Assembly (NCBI GenBank): GCA_001443375.1
Contig: LDXM01000023.1
Span: forward strand, 1 to 39,681
Direction: 5' to 3'
Source of the DNA: Chloroflexi bacterium CSP1-4
Lineage (GTDB): Bacteria; Chloroflexota; Limnocylindria; Limnocylindrales; CSP1-4
Length of the DNA stretch: 39,681 nt
Below the pieces are notes generated by a model. The model worked only from the letters and a program-made list of their open reading frames with translations. It ran no database searches and was not told the origin of the DNA. Positions 31,438 through 38,657 of this stretch are shown here, one piece after another; the first letter of the stretch is position 1; every line of letters starts with the position of its first letter. A program made the position numbers and the translations under genes.

Positions 31438-32334
31438 ATGACCACGACCGGCGAGTTCCCGTCTCCGCGCCCCTCGACCACCAGGCGTCTCGCCACGTGG
31501 CTGCATCGGCGGCCGCGCACCCGCCTTGCGGCTCTCCTGGCGGCGCCCGTGGCATGGCTGGTCATCGCCTACCTGGGCGCACTCGTGCTCATGTTCATCA
31601 ACGCGTTCTGGTCGCGCGATGCCTTCACGGGTCAGGTCGTCCGTGAGTTCACGCTGGACAACTTCCTCGAGCTGACCCAGGACCCATATCCCGAGATCAC
31701 CCTCCGGACGCTCGGCATGGCGGTCGCGGTCACGGTCGCCTGCGCACTCATCGCCTTCCCGATCGCCTACTTCATGGCCAAGATCGCGCGGCCTCGCTGG
31801 CGGGGGCTCCTCGTCGTCGCGGTCGTCATGCCGCTCTGGGCCAGTTATCTCGTGAAGGCCTACGCCTGGCGGCTCATCCTGGCCGAGGAGGGCGTGCTGA
31901 ACTGGATGCTCGGCCCGCTGGGGCTCAAGGGTCCCGGGTACGGCGAGATCGCCGTCTGGCTGGTCATGACCTACCTCTGGCTGCCGTTCATGATCATCCC
32001 CGTGTATGCCGGGCTCGTGCGCATCCCGGATTCGCTCCTGGAGGCATCGGCGGACCTCGGCGGCCGATCCTGGATGACATTCCGCCGAGTCATCCTGCCG
32101 CTGGCCTTCCCGGCCGTCGTTGCGGGCTCGATCTTCACGTTCTCGTTGACGCTGGGTGACTACATCGCCGTCCAGCTTGTCTCGACCACGATCTTCATCG
32201 GCAATGCCATCTTCTTGAACGTGGGTGCCGCCGGCGACCTGCCGCTGGCCGCCGCATACTCGCTGGTGCCGCTGGGGATCATCATGGTGTACCTCTTCGT
32301 GGCCCGGAAGCTTGGCGCGTTCGAGGCGCTCTGA
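31438..32334 (+). CDS. potB: Polyamine ABC importer permease 1
   Basis: A 298-aa permease with an N-terminal cytosolic basic stretch (RRLATWLHRRPRTRLAAL) and six helices: LAAPVAWLVIAYLGALVLMF, MAVAVTVACALIAFPIAYF and LVVAVVMPLWASYLVKAYAW among them. The EAA loop that docks on the ATPase reads EASADLGGRSWMTFRRVILP. It ends with LGDYIAVQLVSTTIF, typical of PotB. Its stop and the potC start share one base (TGATG), indicating translational coupling. Confidence 0.93.
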   Translation: MTTTGEFPSPRPSTTRRLATWLHRRPRTRLAALLAAPVAWLVIAYLGALVLMFINAFWSRDAFTGQVVREFTLDNFLELTQDPYPEITLRTLGMAVAVTVACALIAFPIAYFMAKIARPRWRGLLVVAVVMPLWASYLVKAYAWRLILAEEGVLNWMLGPLGLKGPGYGEIAVWLVMTYLWLPFMIIPVYAGLVRIPDSLLEASADLGGRSWMTFRRVILPLAFPAVVAGSIFTFSLTLGDYIAVQLVSTTIFIGNAIFLNVGAAGDLPLAAAYSLVPLGIIMVYLFVARKLGAFEAL

Positions 32335-33137
32335 TGACGACCGGCCGCGGCACCCGCATCGCGCTGAGCATCGTCTCGGCGCTCATCCTCGTCTTCATCT
32401 ATGTGCCCATCGGACTCATCTTCCTGTACGCCTTCAACGATGCGGCGTCGGCCGCCTGGCCGCCGGCCGGATTGACCCTTCGGTGGTTCGCTGTGGCGTT
32501 CGCGAACACCGCGCTCCAGCAGGCCTTCCTGGCCTCCATCGTGGCGGCATTGGGTGCCACGCTCCTCGCGCTCACCCTTGGCACGCTGGCCGCCCTGGCG
32601 GTTTCGCGCTACCACTTCTTCGGGCGCGAGACCGTGTCGTTCGTCGTCATCTTCCCGATCGCATTGCCGGGCATCGTGACCGGCATCGCGCTGCTGACCG
32701 CGTTCGCCCAGATCGGCTTCCCATTGGGCATGTTCACGATCATCGTCGGGCACGCGACGTTCTGCATCGTGTTGGTTTACAACAACGCCATCGCCCGGCT
32801 GCGCAGGACGGCGCGGTCCTTCGAGGAGGCATCGGCCGACCTCGGCGCCGACACCTTCCAGACGTTCCGGTACGTGACCTTCCCGGCCCTGCGCACGTCG
32901 CTGCTGGCGGGGGCCCTGCTGGCCTTCGCGTTGTCCTTTGACGAGATCATCGTCACGCTCTTCGTCGCCGGCGGCGTCAAGACGCTGCCGGTCTGGATCT
33001 TCCAGAGCTTCCGCCTCAACAACCAGATCCCCGTGGTGAACGTGGCCGGCCTGATCGCCATCCTCCTGTCGGTCATCCCGGTCTACATCGCCACACGCCT
33101 CAGCGCCGACGACGACGTTACCGGTGCGCGCGGCTGA
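32334..33137 (+). CDS. potC: Polyamine ABC importer permease 2
   Basis: A 267-aa six-helix permease. Features: IALSIVSALILVFIYVPIGL first helix, YAFNDAASAAWPPAGLTLRW loop, ATLLALTLGTLAALAVSRY, an EAA loop EASADLGADTFQTFRYVTFP, and the PotC-like LLAFALSFDEIIVTLFVAGG. It pairs with PotB to form the translocation pore. Last gene of the pot operon. Confidence 0.93.
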   Translation: MTTGRGTRIALSIVSALILVFIYVPIGLIFLYAFNDAASAAWPPAGLTLRWFAVAFANTALQQAFLASIVAALGATLLALTLGTLAALAVSRYHFFGRETVSFVVIFPIALPGIVTGIALLTAFAQIGFPLGMFTIIVGHATFCIVLVYNNAIARLRRTARSFEEASADLGADTFQTFRYVTFPALRTSLLAGALLAFALSFDEIIVTLFVAGGVKTLPVWIFQSFRLNNQIPVVNVAGLIAILLSVIPVYIATRLSADDDVTGARG

Positions 33138-33159
33138 TCCGGGATCGGTGCGCTGCGTC

Positions 33160-33342
33160 TCAGCCGAGGCGGGGGCTCACGGACCAGCGCCAACTCCCGA
33201 TCTCCGTCGATGCGCCGGGGTCGAGACCGGCCGCGATGGTCAGCGCGGCCGCGAACAGGGCGAGCAGCAGGATGGCCATAAGCCAAGGCGGGACCGGCGA
33301 ACTCCAGGCGAAGAGGCTGATCATGGCCGCGGACCTCGTCAT
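33160..33342 (-). CDS. Possible small single-helix membrane protein
   Basis: A 60-aa frame with one strong hydrophobic segment (PWLMAILLLALFAAALTIAAG) after a short N-terminus containing MISLFAWSSP. The hydrophobicity is higher than expected for a chance frame in G+C-rich DNA. No Shine-Dalgarno is clear; ATG at 33342 or an internal ATG nearer the helix could start it. No family is recognised. Otherwise the gap 33138-33474 holds nothing recognisable. Weak call. Confidence 0.35.
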   Translation of the reverse strand: MTRSAAMISLFAWSSPVPPWLMAILLLALFAAALTIAAGLDPGASTEIGSWRWSVSPRLG

Positions 33343-33474
33343 CAGATCGCGTCCGGTCGCCGATCGGCCGGACTGGTCCGCGGACCCTAGCGAGCAGCCA
33401 TCGACGGCCGCTCATCGCCCGCTTATCGCGCGCTCATCTGGCCGGTCCGCCGAACGCGCGCGAAGGTGCCGGGA

Positions 33475-33645
33475 CTACATCGAGGGCTTGTGGTCGGGGT
33501 CGAGGAAGCGCTTCGGGTCGTCCTTGAATTCGAGCAGGCAGCCCTTGCCGCAGAAGTAATAGGTCGTGCCCTCGTACTCGAACGTGAGCTGCGCACCCTC
33601 CGTCTCGACCTGCATGCCGCAGACGGGGTCGATCGCGATGGCCAT
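33475..33645 (-). CDS. YHS-domain metal-binding protein
   Basis: A 56-aa protein consisting only of a YHS domain: IDPVCGMQVETEG, LTFEYEGTTYYFCGKGC and FKDDPKRFL. Cysteines C9, C32 and C36 are the expected metal ligands; YHS domains occur in copper-transporting ATPases and related metal-handling proteins. ATG 33645 gives exactly the domain. A GGGAGG about 15 nt upstream is too distant for a normal ribosome-binding site. A CsoR-like palindrome overlaps the -10 box about 60 nt upstream, which suggests regulation by copper or sulfur/metal stress. No copper ATPase is in the window. Confidence 0.9.
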   Translation of the reverse strand: MAIAIDPVCGMQVETEGAQLTFEYEGTTYYFCGKGCLLEFKDDPKRFLDPDHKPSM

Positions 33646-33693
33646 GGCGGGTTCGTGTCGCCTCCCTGGTAGCCCGGCAGTGACCGGGCGGCT

Positions 33694-33712
33694 GATACTC
33701 CCGGGTAGTATA
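33694..33712 (-). promoter_or_regulatory. CsoR-like palindrome overlapping the YHS promoter
   Basis: The plus strand reads ATACTCCCGGGTAGTAT at 33695-33711: A/T-rich ends with a C/G core, symmetrical at all pairs but one (33700/33706). On the minus strand TATACT (33712-33707) is a good -10 box for the YHS gene. CsoR/CstR-family operators have this ATAC-C-run-G-run-GTAT form, so the site could be a repressor-binding site blocking the -10. Family recognition is by eye and the cognate regulator is not in the window. Confidence 0.5.
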
Positions 33713-33876
33713 GCGCGGCCGGGTTGCGTGCAGAACACCAAACGGGCGTTTCGCGGCGTCCCGGCAGCGCTCCCGCCGCGCGAACCCGGGCAGCTGAGCG
33801 TGAACTCGCCGCCGGCGGAGCCGTGAGGCGGCCCGTTGCCTCCCCGCGGGCCCTCCAGGGCCGGCTGTTCTTCGAT

Positions 33877-33897
33877 CTGTTGCCCACCACGCAACAG
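33877..33897. other. 7-bp perfect hairpin between YHS and LOG genes
   Basis: CTGTTGC (33877-33883) pairs with GCAACAG (33891-33897) around a 7-nt loop. An alternative stem GGCTGTT (33863-33869) with AACAGCC (33893-33899) excludes it. A shorter hairpin GGCCCT/AGGGCC lies at 33849-33862. The rest of the 327-nt gap 33646-33972 holds only the two promoters described. Confidence 0.35.
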
Positions 33898-33960
33898 CCC
33901 CCGTCGTCGCCGCGAGGTCGCCGCGAAGTCGCTCGCCTCGCTCCGCCGCCCGCCACGGGC

Positions 33961-33966
33961 TATCCT
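33961..33966 (+). promoter_or_regulatory. -10 box of the LOG gene, leaderless type
   Basis: TATCCT ends 6 nt before ATG 33973, so transcription should begin at the start codon. No Shine-Dalgarno lies between them. Confidence 0.5.
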
Positions 33967-33972
33967 GCGACG

Positions 33973-34722
33973 ATGAAGGAGAACCACCACCGGCCGCGCG
34001 CCACCGAGGACCGCAAGCTCCTCCAGGCGGCCCCCTACGCGGATACGACCTTCCTCGAGACGGACGCCTGGCGCGCGCTGCGCATCATCGGCGAGTTCGT
34101 CGAGGGCTTCGACACGCTGGCCCGCCTCGGTCCCGCGGTGACCGTCTTCGGCTCGGCCCGCACCCTGCCGGACGATCCGACCTACGAGGCGGCGCGACAG
34201 ATCGGCGCGCGCCTCGCAGAGCACGGCTTCACGGTCATCACCGGCGGCGGGCCGGGCATCATGGAGGCGGCCAACAAGGGCTGCCAGGGCGCCGGCGGTT
34301 ACTCGGTGGGCTGCTCGATCGAGCTGCCCCACGAGCAGGAGTCGAACCCCTACCTCGACCTGGAGATCCGCTTCCGCTATTTCTTCGTGCGCAAGATGAT
34401 GTTCGTCAAGTACGCCCAGGGCTTCGTCATCTTCCCGGGCGGTTACGGCACGCTCGACGAACTGTTCGAGTCGGTGACGCTGGTGCAGACCGGTAAGATC
34501 GAGCACTTCCCGATCGTCCTGTTCGGCTCGAGCTACTGGCGCGGGCTGCTCGACTGGCTGGCCGATCCGGCCGCCCGCGAGGGCAAGCTCGACCCGGCCG
34601 ACATCCGCCTGCTCAAGGTGACCGACGACCCGGACGAGGCCTGCGACGTGCTCGTCGAGTCGCGCATCCGGCGCGCCGAGGCACGCACCGAGCGCAACGC
34701 CGGGCCGCGACGGGGCCGCTGA
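33973..34722 (+). CDS. LOG-family nucleoside 5'-monophosphate phosphoribohydrolase
   Basis: A 249-aa protein of the LOG/TIGR00730 family, which cleaves (cytokinin-type) nucleoside 5'-monophosphates into base and ribose 5-phosphate. Signatures: AVTVFGSARTLPDDPTYEAA, VITGGGPGIMEAANKG (phosphate-binding) and FVIFPGGYGTLDELFE (catalytic PGGxGTxxE). The N-terminal segment with WRALRIIGEFVEGFDTL marks the longer, bacterial Type II-like group. The ribose 5-phosphate product fits the RpiB gene that follows 18 nt downstream. First gene of a likely operon through the GH13 hydrolase. Confidence 0.93.
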   Translation: MKENHHRPRATEDRKLLQAAPYADTTFLETDAWRALRIIGEFVEGFDTLARLGPAVTVFGSARTLPDDPTYEAARQIGARLAEHGFTVITGGGPGIMEAANKGCQGAGGYSVGCSIELPHEQESNPYLDLEIRFRYFFVRKMMFVKYAQGFVIFPGGYGTLDELFESVTLVQTGKIEHFPIVLFGSSYWRGLLDWLADPAAREGKLDPADIRLLKVTDDPDEACDVLVESRIRRAEARTERNAGPRRGR

Positions 34723-34740
34723 CGATGGGAGGGTCCGCGC

Positions 34741-35178
34741 ATGCGCATCGCCGTCGCCGCTGACCACGCGGGGTTCCCGCTGAAGGCATCGGTCATCGAA
34801 TGGCTCCGCGCGGCCGGGCACGAGCCGGTCGACTTCGGCACCGACTCCAGCGAGCCGGTCGACTACCCCGACGTCATCGCCCCCGCGGCGCTGGCGGTGG
34901 CGGCAGGCGAATGCGCCCTGGGCATCGTCCTGGGCGGCAGCGGCACCGGCGAGGCGATCGTGGCCAACAAGATCCGCGGCATCCGCTGCGTCGAAGCGGC
35001 CGATCCGGTCACGGCGCGCCTGGGCCGGGAGCACAACGACGCGAACATGCTCTCGATGGGCGCGCGCATCGTCGGGAGCCAGGTGGCCCAGGCCTGTGTC
35101 GAGGCCTTCGTGGCCGGTGTCTTCGAGGGCGGCCGTCACCAGCGCCGCGTGGAGAAGATCGCCGCGCTCGAGCGCTAG
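34741..35178 (+). CDS. rpiB: Ribose-5-phosphate isomerase B, cysteine-less type
   Basis: A 145-aa RpiB/LacAB-family isomerase that interconverts ribose 5-phosphate and ribulose 5-phosphate. Motifs: IAVAADHAGFPLK, VDYPDVIAPAALAVA, LGIVLGGSGTGEAIVANK and LGREHNDANMLSMGARIVG. The cysteine used as base in the E. coli type (ICGTG) is Gly-Ser here (LGGSGTGE). This is the arrangement of the mycobacterial type, where the glutamate of GSGxGE acts instead. GGGAGGG precedes ATG 34741. Coupled with the upstream LOG enzyme, which produces ribose 5-phosphate. Confidence 0.94.
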   Translation: MRIAVAADHAGFPLKASVIEWLRAAGHEPVDFGTDSSEPVDYPDVIAPAALAVAAGECALGIVLGGSGTGEAIVANKIRGIRCVEAADPVTARLGREHNDANMLSMGARIVGSQVAQACVEAFVAGVFEGGRHQRRVEKIAALER

Positions 35179-35180
35179 GC

Positions 35181-35342
35181 ATGGACTACCGGCGCATGCC
35201 CATCGAGATCGAGTCGCCCGAGCAACTCGGTTACGAGCGCATCCGCTGCAACCTCGCCGAGAGCTACGGCTGGCCGACCCTCGAGCGCCTCGGTGAGGGC
35301 CTGGCGAACCTGTCGGCTGCAGCGACCGAAGCCGGCGCCTGA
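35181..35342 (+). pseudogene. PLP aminotransferase remnant with large internal deletion
   Basis: The 53-residue frame joins two ends of one enzyme. Residues 1-25 (MDYRRMPIEIESPEQLGYER then IRCNLAES) match the start of class I/II PLP-dependent aminotransferases of this lineage. Residues 26-53 (YGWPTLERLGEGLANLSAAA) match the extreme C-terminus, normally preceded by an RHMRIG-type strand. Roughly 300-350 residues, including the PLP lysine, are missing, with the frame preserved. The junction is near 35255 (GAGAGC/TACGGC). It starts 2 nt after rpiB and ends in TGATG shared with the GH13 gene, so the rest of the operon is kept. It cannot be catalytic. Identification is from memory of the family. 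Confidence 0.65.
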
Positions 35343-38092
35343 TGCCCCATCCCGTGTCGCGCCGCGAGTTCCGCCTCGTGCGGTCCACCCGGGACCGACT
35401 CGGGCTCCGGGGCGCCACGTTCGCGCTCGATGGCGACACGGCGCACGTGGACCTGCCTGCGGTCCGGCGCCTGGCGCTCCGGATGGAGGTCGACCCGGGT
35501 GAGCTGCTGGCAGCCGGCCTCCTCCACGAGGCGCTCCACCGGCTCGCTGCGGTCCTGGGCGGCGAGGGCCCGCAGGGCGCCGTCGGGCGCGCCGCCGCCA
35601 GGCTCGAGGCCGAGCTCGGTGCGAGGCGCGTGCGCTCGGGGCTGACGCCCTTCGTCGAGCGCTACCCCGCGGCCGCCGCATACCGCGGCGAGGCGACGCC
35701 GACGGCGGAGCTGGCGGACGGAGGGGGCCGGGCCGCCGTTCTCGAGGAGCTGCTCCTGCTGCGACTGGCCGCGGCGAACCCGGCCCTCACGCCGTTCCGG
35801 CCACTCTTCGACGATGGCTTGCCGCAGAGCCTGGCCACTCGACGGCTGGCCGACGGGTTCGCAGCACGCCTGGCGCTGACCGCTCCGATCGCGGCCGAGG
35901 GCGAGGGCGGTGCATCGGACCTGCTCGAGATCCTCACGGCGCCCGCTCGTGAAGCCCCCCACTCGCTGGGCGCCCAGATCCGCCTCATCCGCGACCGCTG
36001 GGGCGACTCGCTGGGCGACCTGCTCGACGACCTCCAGCTGGCGCTGGACGTCCTGGCCGAGCAGGATCACGCCGCGCGCCTGCGCTGGCAGGCGGCCACC
36101 GGCGGTGCCCCGGGTGCGCCCGTGGCCATCGGCCTCCGCGCCACCGCCGGCGATCCCGACGCGGAACGTTTCTCCGCCGACCGGGACTGGATGCCGCGCG
36201 TCGTCCTCATCGCGAAGTCCACGCACGTCTGGCTCGATCAACTCTCCCGCAGGTACGCACGGGATATCCGCACCCTCGACGCCATCCCCGACGAGGAGCT
36301 GGCGACGCTCGCCCGGCGCGGCGTCAACGGGCTGTGGCTGATCGGGCTGTGGCAGCGCAGCCACGCCTCGGCGGAGATCAAGCAGCGCATGGGCGATCCC
36401 GACGCCGCCGCCTCGGCCTACTCCCTCGACGACTACCGCATCGCCGACGAGCTGGGGGGCGAGGCGGCGCTGGCGGACCTGCGGGAGCGGGCCATGCGCC
36501 ACGGCGTCCGCCTGTCGAGCGACATGGTGCCCAACCACATGGGCCTCGACTCTCGCTGGGTGATAGAGCACCCGGAGCGGTTCCTGTCGCTGCCCGAGCC
36601 GCCGATCCCGTCCTACCGCTTCACGGGCCCCGACCTCTCGCGCGACGAGCGCGTGACCATCCGCATCGAGGACGGCTACTGGGACCGCAGCGATGCGGCC
36701 GTGGTCTTCCAGCGCGTGGATCGCCAGAGCGGCGAGACGCGCTACATCTATCACGGCAACGACGGCACGAGCATGCCCTGGAACGACACGGCGCAGCTCG
36801 ATTACCTCAGGCCCGAGGTGCGCGAGGCGGTCATCGCCACCATCCTCGATGTCGCCCGACGCTCGCCGATCATCCGCTTCGACGCGGCCATGACGCTGGC
36901 CCGTCGCCACATCCAGCGCCTCTGGTATCCGCCCCCGGGCGGCGGCGGTGATGCCGTCCCGACGCGGGTCGGGCAGGGCATGTCGACGGCGGCCTTCGAG
37001 GCGGCGATGCCCGTCGAGTTCTGGCGCGAGGTCGTCGACCGAGTCGCGGCCGAGGTGCCCGACACGCTCCTCCTGGCCGAGGCCTTCTGGATGCTCGAGG
37101 GCTACTTCGTGCGCACCCTGGGCATGCACCGCGTCTACAACAGCGCCTTCATGCACATGCTGCGCGACGAGCGCAACGCCGAGTACCGAGCCCTCATCAA
37201 AGAAACGCTCGCGTTCGACCCCGAGGTGCTCAAGCGCTTCGTGAACTTCCTCAACAACCCCGATGAACGGACGGCGATCGACCAGTTCGGCGACGATGAC
37301 CGCTACTTCTGCGCCGCGACGCTCCTGGTCACCCTGCCCGGGCTGCCGATGTTCGGCCACGGCCAGGTCGAGGGTTTCGCCGAGAAGTACGGCATGGAGT
37401 TCCGCCGCGCCCGCTGGGACGAGGAGCCGAAGGCCTGGCTCGTGGAGCGCCACGAGCGCGAGATCTTCCCCCTCCTCCACCGCCGTCACCTCTTCGCCGA
37501 GGTACGCGACTTTCGCTTCTTCGACTTCGTGGCCCCCGACGGCCGGGTCGCAGAGGACGTCTTCGCCTTCGCCAACCGGGTCGGCGACGATCGGGCGGTG
37601 GTCGTGGTGCACAGCCGCTACGCCGAGGTGCGCGGCACGATCCGCGACTCGGTGCCCTTCTCCGTGCGCGAGGGCGATCAACGCCGGGTGGCGACCGACA
37701 CCCTCGGACGGGCGCTCGGGCTACCGCGCGACGGCGACGCCTGGATCGTCTACCGGGACATGGTCAGTGGCCTGGAGCACCTGCACAGCTGTCTCGCGAT
37801 CCACGAGCGTGGCCTGGAGTTCGAGCTCCACGCCTACGACCGGCGCGTGCTCCTCGACTGGCGCATCCTCCACGACGAGGAGGGGCTCCTGCACCGGCTG
37901 GCGGAGCGACTGGGTGGGCGCGGCGTACGCTCGGTCGACGCGGCGCTGGACGAGCTGCGAGCCGAGGCTGCGTCCCCGGGCGAAGCGCCGGCTCCACCCG
38001 CCGAGGCGCCGCCGGCCCCGCCGGCGAAGGCGCCTAGGCCGCGGCGGGCTCCGCCGACAGCGCGGCCACGTCGGCGCCGCCCCATTCGTTGA
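35342..38092 (+). CDS. GH13-family alpha-amylase-like hydrolase with N-terminal extension
   Basis: A 916-aa protein. Residues 1-300 are a helical extension (LLAAGLLHEALHRLAAVLGG, IRLIRDRWGDSLGDLLDDL) unlike canonical amylases. The (beta/alpha)8 barrel then shows conserved region I D394-H399 (SSDMVPNHMGLD), region II with probable nucleophile D514 (IIRFDAAMTLARRH) and region III with acid/base E580 (LLLAEAFWMLEG). Region IV reads FVNFLNNPDER with D641, where most members have NHD. The C-terminal ~50 residues are Pro/Ala/Arg-rich. No signal peptide, so probably cytosolic, acting on alpha-glucans, trehalose or maltooligosaccharides; the specificity is open. ATG overlaps the preceding stop in TGATG. 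Confidence 0.85.
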   Translation: MPHPVSRREFRLVRSTRDRLGLRGATFALDGDTAHVDLPAVRRLALRMEVDPGELLAAGLLHEALHRLAAVLGGEGPQGAVGRAAARLEAELGARRVRSGLTPFVERYPAAAAYRGEATPTAELADGGGRAAVLEELLLLRLAAANPALTPFRPLFDDGLPQSLATRRLADGFAARLALTAPIAAEGEGGASDLLEILTAPAREAPHSLGAQIRLIRDRWGDSLGDLLDDLQLALDVLAEQDHAARLRWQAATGGAPGAPVAIGLRATAGDPDAERFSADRDWMPRVVLIAKSTHVWLDQLSRRYARDIRTLDAIPDEELATLARRGVNGLWLIGLWQRSHASAEIKQRMGDPDAAASAYSLDDYRIADELGGEAALADLRERAMRHGVRLSSDMVPNHMGLDSRWVIEHPERFLSLPEPPIPSYRFTGPDLSRDERVTIRIEDGYWDRSDAAVVFQRVDRQSGETRYIYHGNDGTSMPWNDTAQLDYLRPEVREAVIATILDVARRSPIIRFDAAMTLARRHIQRLWYPPPGGGGDAVPTRVGQGMSTAAFEAAMPVEFWREVVDRVAAEVPDTLLLAEAFWMLEGYFVRTLGMHRVYNSAFMHMLRDERNAEYRALIKETLAFDPEVLKRFVNFLNNPDERTAIDQFGDDDRYFCAATLLVTLPGLPMFGHGQVEGFAEKYGMEFRRARWDEEPKAWLVERHEREIFPLLHRRHLFAEVRDFRFFDFVAPDGRVAEDVFAFANRVGDDRAVVVVHSRYAEVRGTIRDSVPFSVREGDQRRVATDTLGRALGLPRDGDAWIVYRDMVSGLEHLHSCLAIHERGLEFELHAYDRRVLLDWRILHDEEGLLHRLAERLGGRGVRSVDAALDELRAEAASPGEAPAPPAEAPPAPPAKAPRPRRAPPTARPRRRRPIR

Positions 38093-38115
38093 CGGCGCAA
38101 CCGACGCGCTATGAT
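38089..38115 (+). promoter_or_regulatory. Promoter of the MarR-family gene
   Basis: TTGACG (38089-38094) and TATGAT (38110-38115) are separated by 15 nt. TATGAT ends 9 nt before ATG 38125 and no Shine-Dalgarno intervenes. The -35 overlaps the GH13 stop codon. Confidence 0.55.
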
Positions 38116-38124
38116 GCGGCCACG

Positions 38125-38637
38125 ATGACCAGCCCTTCTTCGCTCACTACCGTACGTCCGTCCGCCGAGCGGGCCGAGGCGCGCATCGATCCGCGCCTGG
38201 CCCCGTGGATCGCCTTCATCCGCGCCCATGCCGCCGTATCGCGCACGCTCGCGGCCGAGCTGGAGGCGGAGCAGTCGCTCTCGCTGGCCGAGTACGACGC
38301 GCTCGTCCAGCTGACCATCGCCGACGGGCACAGGCTGCGCATGAACGAGCTGGCCGACCGGCTGCTGCTGACGCGGAGCGGCGTGAGCCGCCTCGTGGAC
38401 CGCCTGGTCGATGGCGGATACGTCGAGCGCCTGGCCTGCCCGACCGACGCGCGCGGCGCGTTCGCCGTCCTGACCAAGGCCGGCCTGCGGCGCCTCCGCG
38501 ACGCCTCGCCGACCCATCTGCGCGGGGTCGACGAGCACTTCCTGGCCGCCATCCCCGAGGAGGATCGCGGGGCCTTCGTGCGCGTCCTGGAAGGCATCGT
38601 CGCGGCCGCCGGCGGGGACGGACGGGAGCCCGGCTAG
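38125..38637 (+). CDS. MarR-family transcriptional regulator
   Basis: A 170-aa winged-helix regulator. The N-terminal dimerisation helices include LAPWIAFIRAHAAVSRTLAA. The helix-turn-helix is LRMNELADRLLLTRSGVSRL, followed by VDRLVDGGYVERLACPTDAR as the recognition helix and wing with the DxR motif, then C-terminal dimerisation helices. Members bind palindromes as dimers and release DNA on binding phenolic or other small ligands. ATG 38125 is preferred over an in-frame ATG at 38089 because a good -10 box lies just before it. It could regulate itself or the convergent SIS gene; no operator palindrome was found. Confidence 0.92.
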   Translation: MTSPSSLTTVRPSAERAEARIDPRLAPWIAFIRAHAAVSRTLAAELEAEQSLSLAEYDALVQLTIADGHRLRMNELADRLLLTRSGVSRLVDRLVDGGYVERLACPTDARGAFAVLTKAGLRRLRDASPTHLRGVDEHFLAAIPEEDRGAFVRVLEGIVAAAGGDGREPG

Positions 38638-38657
38638 GCTCCTGACCGCGTCCGCGC

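Noticed and set aside
35264..37681. 805-aa minus-strand open frame opposite the GH13 gene
   Set aside because: Antisense shadow: composition biased to H, R, V and E, and no recognisable motif. The plus strand carries the conserved GH13 regions.
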